Assembly (NCBI RefSeq): GCF_041381155.1 | Contig: NC_091137.1 | Coordinates: 17,665,765-17,729,764, forward strand | From: Argopecten irradians | Taxonomy: Eukaryota; Mollusca; Bivalvia; Pectinida; Pectinidae | Direction: 5' to 3' | DNA length: 64,000 nucleotides | In this document: positions 23,601 through 33,242 of the stretch, piece by piece | How the letters are laid out: every line of letters starts with the position of its first letter | Position numbering within the stretch: position 1 is the stretch's first letter | The notes under the pieces: model-generated | The model's database searches: none | What the model saw: only the letters and a program-made list of their open reading frames with translations | What the model was told of the DNA's origin: nothing | Translations under genes and position numbers: made by a program

Positions 23601-26600
23601 AGGTAAGGACTTCAATCTCTAGTGGTAACTCAGGACTCTTCCTAGGTAAGGACTTCAATCTCTAGTGGTAACTCATGGTCTGGACTCTTCCTAGGTAAGG
23701 ACTTCAATCTCTAGTGGTAACTCAGGACTCTTCCTAGGTAAGGACTTCAATCTCTAGTGGTAACTCAGGACTCTTCCTAGGTAAGGACTTCAATCTCTAG
23801 TGGTAACTCAGGACTCTTCCTAGGTAAGGACTTCAATCTCTAGTGGTAACTCAGGACTCTTCCTAGGTAAGGACTTCCAGTAGGACTCAACTCTAGTGGT
23901 AACTCAGGACTCTTCCTAGGTAAGGACTTCAATCTCTAGTGGTAACTCAGGACTCTTCCTAGGTAAGGACTTCAATCTCTAGTGGTAACTCAGGACTCTT
24001 CCTAGGTAAGGACTTCAATCTCTAGTGGTAACTCAGGACTCTTCCTAGGTAAGGACTTCAATCTCTAGTGGTAACTCAGGACTCTTCCTAGGTAAGGACT
24101 TCAATCTCTAGTGGTAACTCAGGACTCTTCTTCCTAGGTATCAGGACTTCAATCTCTAGTGGTAACTCAGGACTCTTCCTAGGTAAGGACTTCAATCTCT
24201 AGTGGTAACTCAGGACTCTTCCTAGGTAAGGACTTCAATCTCTAGTGGTACTCAGACTCCTAGGTAACTTCAATCTCTAGTGGTAACTCCCTTAACCTGC
24301 TCACTTTCTGATTTACATGTACATAATGCATTGGAATGCTATTGGCATGACGTCAAAGCAATATTGTTGTGACATCATAACATTATATAACAGTTCTGTG
24401 TATGCAGACTGTCTTGCCCTGGATAAGATTAATAGAATTTTCCTTTGGAAGTGGACCGACCCATGTTTGATTATTTTTCTTCAATACTTTAATATTGTCT
24501 TAGCGTCAACATCGCATAGATGCTTCAATGCGTCAAAATTAATGACTTTTTCCTACCTTAGTAATAGAGTTATCTTTTCCCTAGCAACCATGGGATATCC
24601 CTGTGAAGCATATGCATGGGAGAAATAAATATCTTAACCTCACCAGAAGTGTGTATTTCTCTGTCCAGAGCATAATTTTATTTATTTATTTTAGCTAAGG
24701 GCCAATCTCCCTGTGTTTATCTGATTGTCAACTCCTGTTGCATAGGGAAGATTTATAGAAACATGAAGTCAAACCTTATTACCGGTATATGCAAAAGTCG
24801 ATGAAACCATAGTAAAAAGAGTTACTCATACATTCAAAAGAAGTGAACATCCACAGCTAGTGTAAAACTTGGATCAGGACCATAAAAATGCTTTGGCTTT
24901 ATCGTAATATTATAAGTTATACCAGTAGTTCTAGTAAGCAGGGTTTAACTGTATGTGTAGTAGTTATTTACATCTTATATTGCAGATCAAACTCCGACAC
25001 CAACTAAGTTTCTTCGGAATTGTGAGGAGATTGGGCTGTTTCAGGAGCTGAAAAATCCTTTTGAAGAAGCATTTAAGAAGGCATTAGATACTGATGGTGC
25101 TGTGATACAGGTAAATTTAGATACCGCAGGTCCAGTGATTTAAAAATGTCACCAAATAAATATAAGAACTTCTTGACACCTAGGATAATTTCTTTAAAGT
25201 TTGAAAGTTAATGTTTCCATGATGAATTGATATGGAGACAAGATTGGAATTTATTGGTGAAAAAATAATCATTTAATTGAGAAAAAACTGGTGCAATCTT
25301 CTTACAGAGTGGAAGCCCATTTCCAGGGCCGAGCTCGAATGAACTCAACACTCCTATTCCTCATCAAACACCAAAAGTCATTCATGGAATCAAACGAGAG
25401 AAAGTAGACCCTGATGATCTCCTTGACAACAACATAGCTCTGAATCTAACCAAGCTGAAGACAATAGAACCAACATCTACGACAGATGATGACAGTGATG
25501 TCATTGTGGTATCTGTTGACGACCAATCCAAGACTGATGAGGCACCTAATGTCTCCATAGCGACCGGTGTCACTGTTGCTGGACCGACAGTTACATCTAA
25601 TTTGTTAGTGACAGCTGCACAGTCAACAACTGTGTCACCGTATGTATGACAAGAATTTGATCTCTGCTGTTCCTGATCTAAGCTTTTGTTGGTTTAAGTT
25701 AATGATGAGGATTTCATTAAACGAAGGCAAACATTTTTGTTTCAGTACAGTAGCTGTGAGGCGTGTTCAGAATTTCATCACCTTTAATTAGGAAATTCAT
25801 ACCTGCCTCAAACTCAGCGATTAATAGTGCTGTCATACTACACACCATAGTGTTGAAAAAAGTATCATGTATCAAAAAAACAAAATAGGTATATAAGGTT
25901 ACTATATTAGATTATTGTGTATTTGATATTCTGTTTTCAGGCCCAAGACAACCATTGGTGTGGCCACTCCTGTCATACAACCTCCACAGTTTGCCACATG
26001 TATGCAGGTGTTCCTCCAGCTTCCCTCGGGGCAGACGGTCCCCGTCCAAATTCCGGCCACCATCACCAACCCTGGGATACAGACTATACAAAACACAACA
26101 AACCAAGGGGTACAGCAGCCTATAGTCAACCAGGGCATACAACCAGTAGTGCAAACAATCACCAATCCGGGCTTACAGAATATTCCTAATGCCAATGTTC
26201 AGAACATCACAAATGCTGGTGTTCAGAATATTACTAATGCAGGAGTACAGATTGTGCAGGGTTCTCCGAGCATGATACAGAAAATCCCCACTCCTGCTGC
26301 AGTCACACCCGTCAGTCAACCCTCCCCCTCCGTCAGCCCCGCCCCTCAGTCCGTGCTGTCACACTCACCAAGTAAGCAGCAGCCATCTGGGTCTGGACTA
26401 GCCCAATCCTCTCTGACAAAACAGGTGAGATTTGTGATGGTGTTCATAACGCAGATTTAGTTCAGTCTTACTGTATAACATAACAGCATGGCTACTTTTT
26501 CGTAGATCCGGCCTTCAGATGTCACTTGCCGAAGGGTTAATATTTATCTTCTTTCATTGTCCTGTTTTACTGTTCGTGTCATATTGTGTAATCGTGTTCG

Positions 26601-29600
26601 TTTTGTGTGTCTTGATAAAGGGGCAGATCGCCTTGAAAATTTGACAATTTTTTTTATCCAAACGGTTTGAATTACTTCTTTGTCCCATGTATAACATGAA
26701 GTTTTCATTGCTGCTATCTTTCAGGGTTTTGAGCTTGGAAAATATTTTATGGGTTGAGGTATTCATGATTAGTGATGGAACTATTATTATACTATATTAT
26801 CAAAATTCGCTATGTAGAAATCACCAAAAAAAAACAACCCAAAAAACAAAAGTTTCTTTAAAAAAAATCATAATGATCAGGCTATGGTATTGATTAAAAC
26901 AAACCAGCATGTGATGTTTGTATTGCTTGTGTTTTACTTGACAAAAGAGTGCAAGTAAATTTTTACATGTTAATTAAAATTTTGACAGAGACTCAAAGCA
27001 GCCCTTCAGCAACAAACAGTACCATCACCAGGTTCACAGAAAGCATCATCCCCAGCCACCAGAGTGATACAAATGTCACCTGACCTAAACCCAGCCAATC
27101 AAATCACTGTAATTTCCAGTACGACGAATTACGCCCCAGGACCAAGTATGTCGCCAATGTCGGAGACGGGTGTCAGTATAGCCTCTGACGTGTCCTCCCC
27201 AGACACAGACATGCCGCTACTGTAAGTGCTGTTTAGAGTGTAATACTTGTGTGTATGTTTTTGCTTTATGTACCATAAACACCTGTTATAAAGGTAATGT
27301 AAAAACATGCAAGGTTTAGGAGCTGGAGGAAAGCTAGATTTCCATTAGAAAAGTTCACAGATCTATGATCGATACTTGTTGTCGTGTTATTAATGCACCA
27401 TATTAAAAATGTTTGGACCAAAACATTATGTTATAGAAAATCTTTCCAGTAAAACATATCAAAATACATATGAGGAAAGACAAAGTATCATTCTACCACA
27501 TCTTGAATATGACAATTTTTTTATCATTTTCGTATGTGAACAAAAGAGATTTTTTTTGCTCTTTTCTTTTACAGAAAACGAATTAAAAAAGATGAAGGCA
27601 ATTCGGATGATAGAAGAGTAAAGTTTTTAGAGAGAAATAGGTAAGTGTATAAAACTGGGTCCTGTATAATATTTCTTTTGATATTTGATTCTTGTCATGT
27701 GATTTGAAATGACTTTAAAGCTATGATGATATCATTATGAATTTGGGGGGAAAAAAATTAGTAATGAGTTTTTGATTACACATTAAAGTAAAAAATGCAT
27801 TTTTTTCTGTCTCCGCGATGAAATTGATGAGAGGGTAGCATGCGGGGAGCATATAAGGTTATCCGTGTCCATCCTGCCGTGTCACTGACTGCCCCATATT
27901 CTTTTCTTTATAGAAGTGGGCCGTTTATGTTGTACAGCCATTTCTTGTTTTCATTAAATATGAGCTAATGTATTCTCTGTTGATAGGGCTGCTGCTGCAC
28001 GTTGTCGGCAGAAAAGGAAGCACTGGATCACAAACCTGGAGAAAAAGGGGGATGAGCTTCAAATGGTCAACAATCGACTTATGGTAATAAGGCAAAAAAT
28101 TCCTCTGATTTGCTGGGTCATTTGAATTAAATCTGGTTATTCTACATATTTGCCAAGTTGTATAGAGAAATTACCTGTATTTGAGATTGAAATCCTGTGA
28201 TAGAACTGTAACAAAAAGAAACCATATCTTGACAAACTTGTAGATAAATTCATGTAAAATATTGGTCAGTAGAGGTGATCTTGTTTAGATGAAATGTAAT
28301 ACATTAATTTGTTGTTATGCTTTGTAAGTATGACCCTTAGATTACAATAGAATGCTATCTGTCTCACTACAATATGGAATTGTTAAAGGAAGATTTTAAT
28401 TGTATTGTTCATTTTGTCTAACACCGTCACCGTATTGCATATGTATATTATATCTTCTATAATAAAGTAAATAAAGACCACCTGGTATAAGCATATACAT
28501 GAAATACAGTCAAATCTGCCTATACTAGTATAAAGACAACCTGCTTAAAATGACCGCTTTCTCATGGCCCCAAATTGTTAATTTCAAAACAATTTGATCT
28601 GTGTGTATAAAGACTTCTTGACCATAAAGATCCCTTAGGTAGTCTTTATAGACATGTTGAACTGTATATGGGCCCAGTTTCATGAAAATTCCTTAAATTT
28701 AAGGAATCCCAACATAAAATTCTCCATAGGAAAGCATTACAGAATTTAAAGAAGGTTCCTTAACTTAAAAATGTTTCCTTAACTTTGGTAATGCTTTTCT
28801 ATGGGAAAACTTAAGTTAAGGAATCCCTTAAAGTTAAGGAATGTTCATGAAACTGGGCCATGGTCCAGGTACCAGAACACTGGAATAAAAAAAATTATAT
28901 GATACATGCTCCAATTAAACACCCCAACAATTGATCAAAGAACATTTATCTGACTTGATAAGATTGTTAAAATTAACATCATTATCCTGATGAAATATGA
29001 TGCTGTTTCAGTCAGAGATAAATGGACTGAAGAGTGAAGTGGCCCAGCTGAAGACATTACTGCTAGCTCACAAGGACTGTTCTGTCACTCTACAGCAAAA
29101 GTCACAGGGCCAGTTCCCATACCAAGCATGTATGTAGTAAAATAAGATAACAATCTTTGTGATCAGGTATTTCTATAACCTGTATATTTTCCCATTTTGG
29201 GACAGTTTGGCGTTAACACCTCAATTGTGTCATTCCTTTTGAGGTTTTGATCTCACTCCACACAACAATGCTAGAACACCTTATGTATGTTACACACCAA
29301 TTCATGTCAAAAAAATGACAACCAATGCATAAATATTTACATTACCACTGCATAGTACCTATATGTTGCTACTAAGCCCAATGTATGATATTTTCCAGTA
29401 TTAACATTGTCAGTTAGGCTCTGGCATACTAATACCACAATCAGAGTTCAAAAGGTCAAGAAATGACTGGGTTTTATAAATTCTCACGAAAATATTTGAA
29501 ATGTTGTACTTATCGTTATATATCCCGTTTTATAGAGGGGACTATTTCATCTATTGTTATTGTTATAAAGTCAGTTGTCAGTTGGAAACACGCCGGTTGT

Positions 29601-30636
29601 TATAAAGTCAGTTGTCAGTTGGAAACACGCCGGTTGTTATAAAGTCAGTTGTCAGTTGGAAACACGCCGGTTGTTATAAAGTCAGTTGTCAGTTGGAAAC
29701 ACGCCGGTTGATTGTTATAAAGTCAGTTGTCAGTTGGAAACACGCCGGTTGTTATAAAGTCAGTTGTCAGTTGGAACACCGGTGTTGGAACGCCGGTTGT
29801 TATAAAGTCAGTTGTCAGTTGGAAACACGCCGATTGTTATAAAGTCAGTTGTCAGTTGGAAACACGCCGGTTGTTATAAAGTCAGTTGTCAGTTGGAAAC
29901 ACACCGGAAGTTAAGTTGCATGTTAATACTGGAAAATATCATACATTGGGCTAATAGCAACATATAGGTACTGTGATGTGGTAATGTAAATATTGGGACA
30001 TGGACACTTACTAGGTTGAATACGGTAAAGTATTATTGAGGAAGACACCATGTATTGTCTTGGCAGCTACATGCCTGTTTCGATTATTCTTAAACATTAC
30101 AAAATTCTCTCAAAAATTATCATGTTATAGTACATTTGTAAAAAATAGTTTTCTTCATTCAGACTGTGGCAATTAATCTAGTCTCTCTATGTTACATTTC
30201 CAGATTGACTCTCCGCTGAGACCCTACTTTATAAAGAGTGTTTTCACTAAAAGTAAAACATGGAAGATACTGAGCATCCTAAACACATACCTATCACATG
30301 CATATGAAACACACATGCACACAGAGGAAGGCAACTTTAATTTACTACAGTGTTTTGATAGGACATTAAACAATCCTGTATCTTTCTTTGTTTTATGTTC
30401 CAGTCTCCATGTTAGAGACTGCTGTGCCTGGTGCTGGTGAGGCGGGCGCTATCCTAGAAACAGATGCATCATCTGCTACAACAGGACCTTCGACTGCCAC
30501 CTGGGTGACAGCTTCGTCCCCTACAGTGATAAAAACGTCGTTTAGCACAGGAACTGCCATAGCAGGACAAAAGACAATAACAATCATACCAAAAGTAGTC
30601 AAAGCAGAAAGTACAAAACCTATCCGGAAAAAATGA
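20555..30636 (+). CDS. ATF2: ATF2/ATF7-type bZIP transcription factor (10 coding exons)
   Basis: Joined exons: 20555-20602, 21639-21792, 24986-25110, 25308-25639, 25941-26424, 26989-27221, 27575-27640, 27987-28083, 29012-29129, 30404-30636. All junctions are GT-AG and in phase, giving 629 residues plus stop; human ATF2 is about 505. The C2H2 finger uses C9, C14, H27, H31. A JNK-docking-like KHEMSLAL follows. DQTPTPTKF is at 68-76, with T70 and T72 matching the human T69/T71 activation sites. FLQLPSGQTVPVQIP lies at 244-258. The basic region RNRAAAARCR is at 479-488 and zipper leucines are L498, L505, L512, L519, L526. The family binds CRE/AP-1 sites as homodimers or with Jun, under JNK/p38 control, in the nucleus. 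The start MDDDKPF matches human MSDDKPF; the upstream frame is open to the exon edge, so an earlier start is possible. Confidence 0.95.
20930..21236 (+). mobile_element. TTAA-type MITE, family M1, copy 3 (left end missing)
   Basis: The right end GTGGAGCATCT|TTAA and interior words (TACTTCATTCCATATAG, GAAGCTCAAACTTTTT) match the copies at 1412-1800 and 5103-5438. The left terminus is not recognisable. Located in an ATF2 intron. Confidence 0.75.
21639..21792 (+). CDS. ATF2: ATF2 coding exon 2 (zinc finger, second half)
   Basis: Acceptor TATTTCAG precedes 21639. It encodes QFTNEDHLAVHMRKHEM, then an extra segment with GRSPGRSP, ending GLFL plus one base (phase 1). The donor CCTAG|GTAAGG is the first of the 43-bp repeat units that follow. 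Confidence 0.93.
21779..24289 (+). repeat. 43-bp minisatellite carrying the ATF2 5' splice site
   Basis: About 58 units of AAGGACTTCAATCTCTAG + TGGTAACTCAGGACTCTTCC + TAGGT. The first unit overlaps the end of exon 2, so GGACTCTTCCTAG|GTAAGG, the authentic exon end and donor, is repeated in nearly every unit. A few units are irregular (near 22138-22165, 23164-23183, 23670-23690, 23875-23890 and the last two). Each unit also has a weak acceptor-like TTCAATCTCTAG 23 bases before the donor. Confidence 0.97.
24290..24985 (+). other. Rest of ATF2 intron 2 after the array
   Basis: No exon was recognised. The frame at 24317-24628 has no family resemblance. A perfect CRE lies at 24348-24355. Confidence 0.6.
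24348..24355. promoter_or_regulatory. Perfect CRE palindrome TGACGTCA in ATF2 intron
   Basis: TGACGTCA is the consensus site for ATF/CREB factors and lies just after the splice-donor array. Other copies in the window are near 8119, 8585, 45750 and 51623, so chance or repeat origin cannot be excluded. Confidence 0.35.
24986..25110 (+). CDS. ATF2: ATF2 coding exon 3 (TPTP activation segment)
   Basis: Acceptor TTGCAG before 24986, donor CAG|GTAAAT after 25110. It encodes DQTPTPTKFLRNCEEIGLF and the following FEEAFKKA helix, the p38/JNK-regulated activation domain. Enters in phase 1 and leaves in phase 0. Confidence 0.96.
25308..25639 (+). CDS. ATF2: ATF2 coding exon 4 (linker with acidic stretch)
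   Basis: Acceptor CTTACAG before 25308, donor CC|GTATGT after 25639. The linker is poorly conserved, with SP/TP sites (SGSPFPGP), an IKREKVDPDD patch (a possible sumoylation-type IKRE site) and a DDDSDVIVVSVDD stretch that resembles a SUMO-interacting motif. Ends in phase 2. Confidence 0.88.
25941..26424 (+). CDS. ATF2: ATF2 coding exon 5 (Q/P-rich region with peptide repeats)
   Basis: Acceptor TTTTCAG, donor ACAG|GTGAGA. It encodes VFLQLPSGQTVPVQIPATI, which aligns with the human LPNGQTMPVAIPASI segment. At 263-323 it has at least seven degenerate NxG[IVL]Q repeats (NPGIQ, NQGVQ, NQGIQ, NPGLQ, NANVQ, NAGVQ, NAGVQ). It ends in a Pro/Ser-rich tract. Confidence 0.93.
26989..27221 (+). CDS. ATF2: ATF2 coding exon 6
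   Basis: Acceptor TTGACAG, donor CT|GTAAGT. It begins RLKAALQQ, matching the human RLKAALTQQ, and continues as Ser/Pro-rich linker ending DTDMPLL. Leaves in phase 2. Confidence 0.93.
27575..27640 (+). CDS. ATF2: ATF2 coding exon 7 (start of basic region)
   Basis: A 66-bp exon between TTTTACAG and AG|GTAAGT. It encodes KRIKKDEGNSDDRR and VKFLERN, the basic patch and start of the DNA-contacting helix. Confidence 0.95.
27987..28083 (+). CDS. ATF2: ATF2 coding exon 8 (basic region and first zipper heptads)
   Basis: Acceptor GTTGATAG, donor ATG|GTAATA. It encodes RAAAARCRQKRKHW with the invariant Cys and Arg, then zipper leucines L498, L505 and L512. Confidence 0.96.
28671..28859. mobile_element. 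Small palindromic MITE in ATF2 intron
   Basis: Inverted ends GGCCCAGTTTCATGAA and TTCATGAAACTGGGCC; the interior repeats CCTTAA words symmetrically. ATG on both sides may be a 3-bp target duplication. Confidence 0.75.
29012..29129 (+). CDS. ATF2: ATF2 coding exon 9 (end of zipper)
   Basis: Acceptor GTTTCAG, donor GCAT|GTATGT. It encodes SEINGLKSEVAQLKTLLLAH and KDCSVT, matching the human LLLAHKDCPVT. If this donor is not used the frame stops two codons later (TGT ATG TAG). Confidence 0.95.
29332..29994. mobile_element. TIR element enclosing a 37-bp minisatellite
   Basis: Perfect or near-perfect ~74-bp inverted ends (29332-29408 and 29921-29994; AATATTTACATTACCAC and GTGGTAATGTAAATATT). The centre holds about nine 37-bp repeats. 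No coding frame. The design resembles bivalve MITEs with internal tandem cores. It lies in the last ATF2 intron. Confidence 0.85.
29562..29908 (+). repeat. 37-bp minisatellite, ~9 units
   Basis: Unit GTTATAAAGTCAGTTGTCAG + TTGGAAACACGCCGGTT; one unit is shortened near 29775 and one gains ATT near 29710. Confidence 0.95.
30404..30636 (+). CDS. ATF2: ATF2 coding exon 10 (C-terminal tail) and stop
   Basis: Acceptor GTTCCAG before 30404. The phase-1 join gives FSMLETAVPG, then a Ser/Thr/Ala-rich tail with KTITIIPKVV, ending RKK and TGA at 30634. The tail is not strongly conserved; the exact junction rests on phase and the splice signal. Confidence 0.82.
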
Positions 30637-32519
30637 CACCTGTTTATCACTATAGAAATGTTATTATTTATATCATATTGTCTTGTGTACTCTGAACTGG
30701 CAGCCGTTTAAGCTTCTATTTCCATGTTAGCATTTATCACCTACAGCCCACTGGCTCTGTCCCACTGAATTGTTGTTGTACAATATAAATCGTGGATGGG
30801 AAACTTTCACTATCGGGCACAAGTTAACCAAGAATTTTCCATGAAAATATTAAAGGATGGAAGGGGAAGAGTTTTGTTATTAAGAACTTTCCATTTACTC
30901 TTGTATTTATTTATCAATATTCCGAATATTTCAAGAAATCATTAGTTAAAAGTTTTGTGATTGAATATTTAAATTTTAAAGTTTTAAACTACACTCTGTT
31001 AAAAAAATATTTTAATGACAAGGTTGGATTATGAAACACATGATCATGAAAAATTATGAATTTCTTTGAAAATTGATATTGTTAATCACAACATGAAATT
31101 ATTAATAGCATGTCAGAATTAAAACAGAATAATTACATAGAATATAATGTGCCTAGTTTGCCACGGATATTGTTACCAAATTCTTTCTTTATATAAGTTG
31201 TAGCAGTCTGTTGGTTAAAAAATCTATTTGTAGCAGTCTGTTGGTTCCGTGTAGCATATTTCTTTCTGCACTTTTAGCATGACTGATAGTAAAGTTAATA
31301 ACTTGAGACTGATAGTAAAGTTAATAACTTGACCTTTGAGAGAGCATTCTAATAAGTTTTAAATGCTTTAGTTCCTGTATACTGTTCTAAGGCAAGCAAG
31401 GTTGTATGTCAAATGGTCTAAATTGTTAATTCATGATAGTACCACGGTTACTAGTAAATGTTTTGGTAATGAGTTTAAATGATTTTTGCCTCCACTAGAT
31501 GTACCCCTCAGTAGATGCACCATTTCGCTAGAATTCAGATTTACTGCAGATGAAAATTACCTGTTGCTTGTGTTTTGTATTTTTGTACCCCCATCTAAAC
31601 CAGCCTGTATGCCAGATACAACTGTCAGATTCATATACAAGATGGAGTCACTCTTGTCACAATGGACCAAACACGATTCATGTACATTATATGTATAAAT
31701 GGTGTGTACTATATCAATCTATTACAAGGTCAGCTTCAGAACAGTACCTGTCTTTGTTTATTCCTAAATACCTGGTTGTGTACAATGTTTACCTAGATCA
31801 CCGTGTGCCACCTCATCAACTACCATTTACATACAGCACAGGGGCTTGATACCGATTCCCAACACATACATAAGGATCATTGGTGTGGGAGTAGAGTCAA
31901 TCCCCTGTGGTGTGCAGTCCAACCAATCAGATTTATTCTAATATTCAGTAGTCTATAGCTTGACTATTCTGATGTTAAAATCCAAGTACCGGTACTTTAC
32001 GGTGTGATGTTATTATCTTCTTTTTGATATCATGCAAATGTTTACATGCCTGACATTGATCTGCCTGCATGGGTATAATTCAGGATACTTTTCATTAAAT
32101 ATACAAATGTGTTGTTTTATACACAATTACATATAAATGTACACTCACAGTCTATGTGTGCAGGCAAATTGTGCGAAAACACTACATTTATCCCAATGAA
32201 AAATGGACAATTTACCAATTTCTAATCATTGACTGTTTTAAGATTAAGCCATATTTTTGTTTTTGAAACCTTGGTATAGGCCTTCCCCTCTTGTAGCGAT
32301 GAAACAGACATTGTCATTTGTTTTAACTATAAATTGGTTTTTTTGCGGAGATGATCAAAAAATAACCAAAATGTTGCAAAATTAACTGCCTTGCCAATAA
32401 CCAAAACACTTAGTGTCAACCAAGTTATTGTAATCTGTATGCGTTATTGTAGCCAGTAATAGAATCCTCCCTGTTTTTGTAGTAACTATAAACCATATAT
32501 ATGTTTCTCACAGTGTTAG

Positions 32520-33242
32520 AAACAATATTACATTATGAACCCACAGTTACAATATTCTGAAACCACTGAGACTTGTCTACAATATTCTGTAACCACTGAG
32601 ACTTTTCTACAATATCAACCCACAGTTACAATATTCTGTAACCACTGAGACTTGTCTACATTATCAAACCACAGTTACATTATTCTGTAACCACTGAGAC
32701 TTGTCTACATTATCAACCCACAGTTACATTATTCTGTAACCACTGAGACTTGTCTACATTCTACATTATCAACCCACAGTTACAATGTTCTGTAACCACT
32801 GAGACTTGTCTACATTATCAACCCACAGTTACATTATTCTGTAACCACTGAGACTTGTCTACATTATCAACCCACAGTTACAATGTTCTGTAACCACTGA
32901 GACTTGTCTACATTATCAACCCACAGTTACATTATTCTGTAACCACTGAGACTTGTCTACATTATCAACCCACAGTTACAATGTTCTGTAACCACTGAGA
33001 CTTGTCTACATTATCAAACCACAGTTACAATATTCTGTAACCACTGAAAGTTGTCTACAATATCAAGCCACAGTTACAATATTCTGTAACCACTGAAACT
33101 TGTCTATAATATCAATCCACAGTTACAATATTCTGTAACCACTGAGACTTGTCTACAATATTCTGTAACCACTGAGACTTGTCTACAATATCAACCCACA
33201 GTTACAATATTCTGTAACCACTGAAATTTGTCTACATTATCA
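32520..33242 (+). repeat. 49-bp minisatellite, ~14 units
   Basis: Unit TCTACATTATCAACCCACAG + TTACATTATTCTGTAACCAC + TGAGACTTG. The first and last units are shortened or altered. It lies in the probable ATF2 3' region. Confidence 0.93.

Noticed and set aside
21779-24289. CRISPR array
   Set aside because: The whole 43-bp unit is repeated without variable spacers, and the host is an animal with spliced genes.
24317-24628. 103-codon frame as a gene
   Set aside because: It lies wholly within an ATF2 intron, with no family resemblance.
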